Positions 58,791 to 64,000 of a stretch of 64,000 nt of DNA are shown piece by piece. This DNA is from Chrysoperla carnea (lineage: Eukaryota > Arthropoda > Insecta > Neuroptera > Chrysopidae): the NCBI RefSeq assembly GCF_905475395.1, contig NC_058338.1, positions 71,373,435 to 71,437,434 on the forward strand. Reading direction: 5' to 3'. The translations under genes were made by a program, and so were the position numbers. Each line of letters starts with the position of its first letter. Position 1 is the stretch's first letter. The notes beneath the pieces were generated by a model. That model ran no database searches. It was not told the DNA's origin and saw nothing but the letters and a program-made list of their open reading frames with translations.

Positions 58791-59014
58791 TTTAAACTTA
58801 TAAGACTCCTTCTTAAATCCATATCAAAGTGATGGTCAAGGACTTCAAATGAGATGAAAAGGATACTTAGAGAGCTACCATTTTTTGGAAATCTTTTAAT
58901 TAAAATTGAAATATTTAAGTTGATTTATTTTACCATTTCACTTTTCGAAATGAATTGAGCTAGGTTTATTTGACTATTCATTTCTATAGTAATTATTTAT
59001 ATGTTAAAATTAGA

Positions 59015-59222
59015 TGTCATGCCTTTTCCAAAATGAATTGATATTTAAGATCATCGCCAATTTTTTAGTTTTTTTCGGGTATGTAACCCTAAGCTCACAC
59101 TTGAAACATAGCTAAGGTAATTTAACGGAGAGTGTTAAATTACCTTTCAAATGAAACCAAAAAAATTAAAATCGGTTCATCCGTGTAGGCGCTACGATGC
59201 CACACGCAGACAGAGGGTTAAT
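59015..59222 (+). repeat. Interspersed repeat family R6, copy 2
   Basis: TTTTTTCGGGTATGTAACCC, AAATTACCTTTCAAATGAAA, AAAATCGGTTCATCCGTGTA and GGCGCTACGATGCCACACGC match copy 3. It contains an 11-bp palindrome, GGTAATTTAAC/GTTAAATTACC. Confidence 0.72.
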
Positions 59223-59834
59223 AAAAGGAGATAATCACTAATTTATCAAGAGATAAATTATTGTTTCGATGATTTTCTACAACTTTATTAATAATACAAA
59301 ACAAATAAATAAATAAACAATACAAAATAAATCCAATCCATAAATAAATAAATCCAAATTTCCAGGTTCTTGATATTAAGAGAAAATTTTTTATTTTTAT
59401 CCCTCCTGTAGCGACTCAGTTTCTACGAGCCGCGCTTGTCCAACTTTTCAGCACACCATGATATTATTACTCAACGATTGCCGAGTGGCTATGAAACGTA
59501 AAGATATGTTGAAAATTTTAATGTTCATTTCAGGACCCATAACAAGAAATTTCCTATGGGAAGTTAAAAACATTACAAAAGGTCAGAATAATTATTAATT
59601 TAGTGACACTAACTTAAAACAAGTCAGTTGTTACATATATGACCGAAATACGTAGTTACGTAGTTACAGAAATCATGACAACAGTGCTTGTCAGACGTAG
59701 ATTTACTTAATTTTAAGCGGTTATACGGTATAGGTTGCTGTTAAGAACCATTGAAAAAGTATAGTATGATTATTTTGGTGCAAGTCAATACCAATAGTTA
59801 AACAACAAATAAAATTTACAAAATTAATAATATT

Positions 59835-60085
59835 CCCCGACAAATTTCTCAAGAACGGAACCTAAAAGCACTTGAAACTTAGAGCCTTCTCCAAATTGAA
59901 CCTATTTTGAAGATCATCGCTTATTTTTTAGTTGTTTCGGGTATATAACCCTAAAATCGCACTCGTAGCTAAGAACATTCTCCATTAAATTACCTTTCAA
60001 ACAAAACAAAAAAATCAAAATCGGTTCATGCGTTTAGTAACTGCGATGCCACAGACAGACTGACAGGCAGACAGACACACATCAG
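59835..60085 (+). repeat. Interspersed repeat family R6, copy 3
   Basis: CCCCGACAAATTTCTCAAG, TTGTTTCGGGTATATAACCC, AAATTACCTTTCAAACAAAA, AAAATCGGTTCATGCGTTTA and GATGCCACAGACAGACTGAC, in the same order as in copy 2. Confidence 0.75.
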
Positions 60086-60425
60086 GGGGTTAAAAATAGC
60101 TAGTAACAGATAATTTAGACTTGGCAGCTATACTTGTGACAAGTTACTAGAGATTTTGTGTCAGTATCTCTAAGTCTATTATATAATATTAAGTTAGAAT
60201 ATTTGTGAATGGACATTATATTAATTAAATTCTAGAAGAATTTCAATTTAAAGTTATAATTCAACATGCTGTTGTATGTCAGTTAAAAATCCAATGGAAC
60301 TATTTACTACATAATTATTATAACTTTTGATATAGGTTTTGAAATATGAAATTATTGATATACATGCAAACTTTATTATAATATAAGGATGAATTTTTGT
60401 TGACTTCGAATTGAGACATAGGTAG

Positions 60426-60732
60426 TTATTGAAATAAAGACCACGATACCTATACAAATTTCTTGCTCGAATTGTCCTAAAATTTATTTGGGGCAGACCA
60501 AGCGACAGATGTTAATCCGCGAAAAAGAACATATAAGCGATGTCAAGAAAAATCTTGCATTGCGGACCATGTTCTAAATATAGAACACAAAATTCTAACT
60601 GCCAAGTTAATTAAATTTGTTACACATCACAATAGTTTAGATGCTTACGAAAGCATTTTAATCCACAAGTCAGGCAATAAGACTCTAAACTGGAAAAAAA
60701 GTCCTATACCTGACTCTGAATTGATAAAATAG
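60426..60732 (+). pseudogene. Penelope-like retroelement endonuclease (GIY-YIG) fragment
   Basis: One frame reads IQISCSNCPKIYLGQTKRQM and LIREKEHISDVKKN, the CxxC-KxYLGQTKR-REKEH start of the GIY-YIG endonuclease of Penelope-like elements. After a +1 shift near 60560 the next frame gives IADHVLNIEHKI, HHNSLDAYESILIHKSGNKT and LNWKKSPIPDSELIK then a stop at 60730-60732, the usual end of the domain. The reverse transcriptase is not present, and the frameshift shows the copy is dead. Confidence 0.8.
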
Positions 60733-61160
60733 ACAACTGTTAAAGGTCAAGTCATAAAACAATTCTCAAATTCTTATAAATACATTCATAAAACAATTCT
60801 CAAGTCGATTTCCGTGTTTATTATTTATTTTAATTTTTTAAACGAAGGAAAAATATAGCAGAAAATTCAAAATAAATGTGTTAATTCTAAAAAAGTCTAA
60901 ATCGTTCTTACAAGTGATAATGAAGGATTAAAGCTTTAGTTAAGGACATTAATGTGAATAAAATTGAAATTACTAAAATCATTGAGCATAAAAAAAAATT
61001 TTAATCATTAAATTTATACGACATAATTTTAATTAAATGAAAACCATACCATGTTCCCAATATCAGTGAAAATATAAAATTAAATTTATTCACAAGCTAA
61101 CGCAAGATTATATTAAAAAAATTTTGTGTATGCACAGTATACTGCATACACTATTTTCAA

Positions 61161-61545
61161 ACAAACAAAAATTGTCAAAACAAACAATTGAGTTAATTGT
61201 TGAAATACCATGTATAGATAGTGTTGATTATGCAATCGATTGTTTTTTTACGTCATGTAAGTCAAGAAAGATAGGCACTCTTTCACACAAAGTAATAAGA
61301 GTAACTTTCTCCTCACTTCCTCAGTGGATATAGTATATATCCACTGAGGAAGTGAGAAGAAAGTCAGTGGATATAGGAACATTTTTTACATTATAATTTC
61401 GATCTATCTCTAACGGTTTTCAAGTTGGGTCCTACGGATTGTACTAATTAGGTGATTTTATGAACACCTATATCAATATTTTTAAGCATTACAAACTTAG
61501 CACTAAACTTAGTATACCTTTATATATTTCATACACGAATGGAAT
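61161..61545 (+). repeat. Interspersed repeat family R1, copy 5
   Basis: TTGTCAAAACAAACAATTGA, ATTGTTGAAATACCATGTAT, ATCTCTAACGGTTTTCAAG, AATTAGGTGATTTTATGAAC and the TTAGTATACC-ATATTTCATA end. The centre has been replaced by the hairpin at 61304-61364. Confidence 0.78.
61304..61364. repeat. Near-perfect 29-bp inverted repeat with a 3-base loop
   Basis: 61304-61332 and 61336-61364 pair at 28 of 29 positions (mismatch 61311/61357). The inner 21 bp (CTCACTTCCTCAGTGGATATA) are perfect. CAGTGGATATA then appears a third time at 61366-61376. Confidence 0.9.
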
Positions 61546-62106
61546 AAAAATCTTACCTCGAAGTATTTAAATTAGGACCCTGTACTGTCAGTAATATTCA
61601 GTACCCAGTGAATATAAAATAGCAGTATGGGTTTGTTAACAGTTTTGGCTGGATTGAGAAATAACACTTTTCAACATAGATTAAATTTTATAGACATTAA
61701 TATTACAATCATAATTTGGAGATATAAATGGATTTGAGTTGCCTTGAATCGATTTTTAAAACAAAAAGATTCCGTAATTCGTAATAATAATTCATGCAGA
61801 GCTAGTAAATCGCTTGTTTGATCTATGCCAGAAAACTTGTAGATAAATATTTGACAGATCTGCTTGTTTTTTAGTGTGACGAAACGTTTTACCTAGTACA
61901 ATTTTGATGTGTCAGGATCGAGCATCAATTATAGGCATTTGTTCACTAAGAATAAATCGGTTGGATAAAAGTTTGTAATAGTTAATCATGATATTTAGAT
62001 AAACAAATAACAAAATTATTTGTTATAAAGATTAAGGATCATTATTTTAGTAAAATTATGCTTCCGGACACGTAGCAGCAAACATCAATTAGATGTATTG
62101 TGAAAG

Positions 62107-62412
62107 AACTACGTCATACCATATGAAACGCTACATAAACAAAATTACATTTTAACAGATTATTCTTGGTCACAACCACATACAACTTGAATGATTGTAT
62201 GCAAGGCGTATAACAAAAATTATTATATTACATGTCGTGATGTCATTCAAGACGCCATTATATTTTACAGTTTTTGAAGTAAATTTGAATTGTTTTTTGA
62301 AAATGCAAAATACATATTGTAAACAGTTTTTTTTGTTGTTTTTTTAAATAATACTTTTTTGGGTGTAATCAGATACTAATGTAACGTATAAACCAATTTT
62401 TCTAATTTAGGT
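62107..62412 (+). repeat. Interspersed repeat family R5, copy 2
   Basis: Partner of 56905-57185 in opposite orientation, with TACGTCATACCATATGAAAC, GATGTCATTCAAGACGCCAT, TAAATTTGAATTGTTTTTTG and AACGTATAAACCAATTTTTC. The pair lies about 5 kb apart. Confidence 0.78.
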
Positions 62413-63084
62413 TAAATGCCTATTTTTAATGTGTAAATATGTTTAATTAGTCATTGTAGCTTGTAAATGAACCTGTATTTCCCAAATAAAAATCTCCCAA
62501 TACTAATATTAAAAAAAATAAAAACGAATGAAAAGTTGGCTCAAGTTGAATGAAAAAAACTAGTAATATTTTCATGTAGATATGAAATGATACGATGCGA
62601 TACGATATATATAGATAGTGAATGTGTGGTTGGTACTATTGCGAGAATGGTGGGTATCTATAATTTATCTTTAAAAACAAGCAGCACGTTTATAACCTCC
62701 AGGAGGGTAATAATAGCAGATTTAAAAGAATTATCATCTCCCGAAAGACTTTTACATACCATACTATATAATATGTATAGCGTAGCGTATAACAAACGAT
62801 TTTATTCATGTAACAACTTAGCGAGAGAGCTATAGTTACGTGATAGTGGGTAGTTAGAGTCAATTTATTCAAAGATGACTCTTTTTATTTATTTACTCGC
62901 TTTTGTGTATTCCGTTCGAATTAAATTTTGTAATTAATTTTAAATTACTTTCCATAACATTTTGAATTTGCTGGCAATTCTTATTACTTTTTGATCTTAT
63001 GCAAGATCAATGTGATCCACGCTAATAACAGGTCAATTTTAGATGGAGGGAGAAACGTACTTATGGTACTACAAGGTAAATATG

Positions 63085-63475
63085 ATCGAGAACAATCGTT
63101 GGCGCTCCGAAGATCTTTTATCGCTTCTAAGGGCCTTTATTAGCAAAGTTGTTGCGGCTGTTAAAGGACACTGGTTGGAGGACAGGCATGCTGATCGCCT
63201 GGACCTGACAGTGTATCACGACTATTGTAGGATTTGTCACAGTGGAGAGGAGGAAGAGACAATGTCCCATCTGCGCTGTCACTGTCCAGCTCTTGTTATG
63301 AGAAGAGAGACTTACTGGAGCCAGGGAAATTGAACATCAAGGCACTTTTGCTGTTCTTAAACGGCTCCAAATGGTTCAAGGGGGAGTGGCCGGGAATAGG
63401 CCAGCCCTTTTTCAGTATCACAACGGACCCTATAGTCTAAACGTGTCTCACCTCAGCCACTCTAAAATAACCTAA
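63085..63475 (+). pseudogene. 3' end of an I/LOA-type LINE (RNase H end and zinc-binding tail)
   Basis: The frame reads VVAAVKGHWLEDRHADRLDL, then CRICHSGEEEETMSHLRCHC and PALVMRRE, the GHxxxxRHAxRL plus CxxC-EEET-H-C-CPAL end of RNase H-bearing non-LTR retrotransposons. After a frame change near 63320 the usual terminal KALLLFLNGSKWF follows. TAACCTAACCTACG after the coding end is a typical LINE tail. The upstream reverse transcriptase is absent, so this is a 5'-truncated, frame-broken copy. Confidence 0.8.
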
Positions 63476-63495
63476 CCTACGCTAATAATTAATTA

Positions 63496-63807
63496 CCCTC
63501 AGAAAGTGCACTTCAAACTTTAATCAAGTTGTTTTTATTGTTGTACATCTTCGCCATCATCTTATGTAGGAATTTATTAGGCAAATTCACTTCTGAAGAT
63601 AGAGACATGACAGTACTGGAAAGAGATTCTGGACAGTCGAAATAGTTTTGATTCAGTGGTAGAATGCTCGCTTGTCACAGGGGAGGCCCGATTTCGATTT
63701 TCAGATGGTGCACCAAAATATAGGATCTGGTTACTAGATAAGTTGATGATGAAGATAGGCAGTAATAAAATCAACTTGATTTAAATTTGAAGTTCACTTT
63801 CTGAGAG
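63496..63807. mobile_element. Foldback MITE with TA flanks carrying a tRNA-like centre
   Basis: CCCTCAGAAAGTGCACTTCA at the left faces TGAAGTTCACTTTCTGAGAG at the right. TTTAATCAAGTTG faces CAACTTGATTTAAA, and ATCTTCGCCATCATCTTA faces TTGATGATGAAGAT. TA flanks both ends (63494-63495 and 63808-63809). Confidence 0.72.
63642..63715 (+). pseudogene. tRNA-Gly-like pseudogene or tRNA-derived sequence
   Basis: GATTCAGTGGTAGAATGCTCGC is the D arm and start of the anticodon stem of eukaryotic tRNA-Gly(GCC), and GAGGCCCGATTTCGATTTTC follows as a decayed T arm. The anticodon position reads GTC instead of GCC and several stems are mismatched, so it is unlikely to be a working tRNA. CCA follows directly at 63713-63715, as in a reverse-transcribed mature tRNA, though that could be chance. 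Confidence 0.65.
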
Positions 63808-63885
63808 TATTTTTACCTGCACTGAAACTAATGATATTTTTGTACCTGTATGTGAAAAATAAAAATTGGGGAAATTAAAGATTTT

Positions 63886-64000
63886 CGAAAAATAAAAGTA
63901 GCCAGAGCAGTTAGAATATGAATACCTTTAATATATCCAAATTTCAAAACGATAGAGTAAAGGGTATATGCGCAAATCCTTAATAAAATGGCTTTAAATG
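63886..64000 (+). repeat. Interspersed repeat family R2, copy 2 (cut by the window end)
   Basis: GAAAAATAAAAGTAGCCAGA, TTAGAATATGAATACC and ATATATCCAAATTTCAAAAC match 21541-21640. It runs to the end of the window. Confidence 0.65.

Noticed and set aside
63642..63715. A functional tRNA gene
   Set aside because: Stems are mismatched, the anticodon is altered and the sequence sits inside a foldback element, so it is called a tRNA-like pseudogene instead.
1..64000. CRISPR arrays, operons or bacterial contamination
   Set aside because: No regularly spaced repeats of CRISPR type. The flanking genes have GT-AG introns and poly(A) signals, and insect-type repeats lie on both sides of the ankyrin gene.

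Overview
The window looks like AT-rich nuclear DNA of an insect. The genes have short GT-AG introns, the spacers are long and full of small inverted-repeat transposons, and the recognisable genes (a DHX57-type helicase, a trehalose/sugar transporter, a tRNA adenosine deaminase) are standard arthropod genes. I cannot name the order with confidence.

Layout. 1-7.1 kb (+): nine exons of a DHX57-like RNA helicase whose 5' end lies outside the window. 9.7-17.7 kb (-): a complete ten-exon, 496-residue MFS sugar transporter of the Tret1 type. Its seventh intron carries, on the opposite strand, a complete two-exon gene (11.5-12.1 kb) for a small secreted Thr/Pro-rich protein. 18-25 kb: transposon debris, including a hAT transposase remnant. 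25.3-27.1 kb (+): a complete three-exon ADAT1 (416 residues). 29.4-36.7 kb (-): an uninterrupted 2429-codon ORF with a helical N-terminal third holding two RNxxxH (HEPN-type) motifs, about 28 ankyrin repeats, about seven kinesin-light-chain-type TPRs and a second short ankyrin block. 37.2 kb (-): an isolated copy of the transporter's first coding exon. 37.5-64 kb: no gene that I can support. This part holds MITEs of several superfamilies, a Penelope-like endonuclease fragment, a LINE 3' end, a tRNA-Gly-like sequence inside a foldback element, and several families of short interspersed repeats.

The most interesting point is the 29-37 kb locus. The orphan transporter exon ends in an intact phase-0 splice donor. 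A good acceptor lies 9 bases before the ATG of the giant ORF, on the same strand and also phase 0, so splicing would join them in frame. Together with the paired HEPN-type motifs, this suggests a chimeric gene: a possibly foreign or rapidly evolving ankyrin/TPR protein that uses a host transporter's promoter and first exon. Exon boundaries were read by eye from splice consensus and reading frame; family names rest on motif recognition, with no database search.
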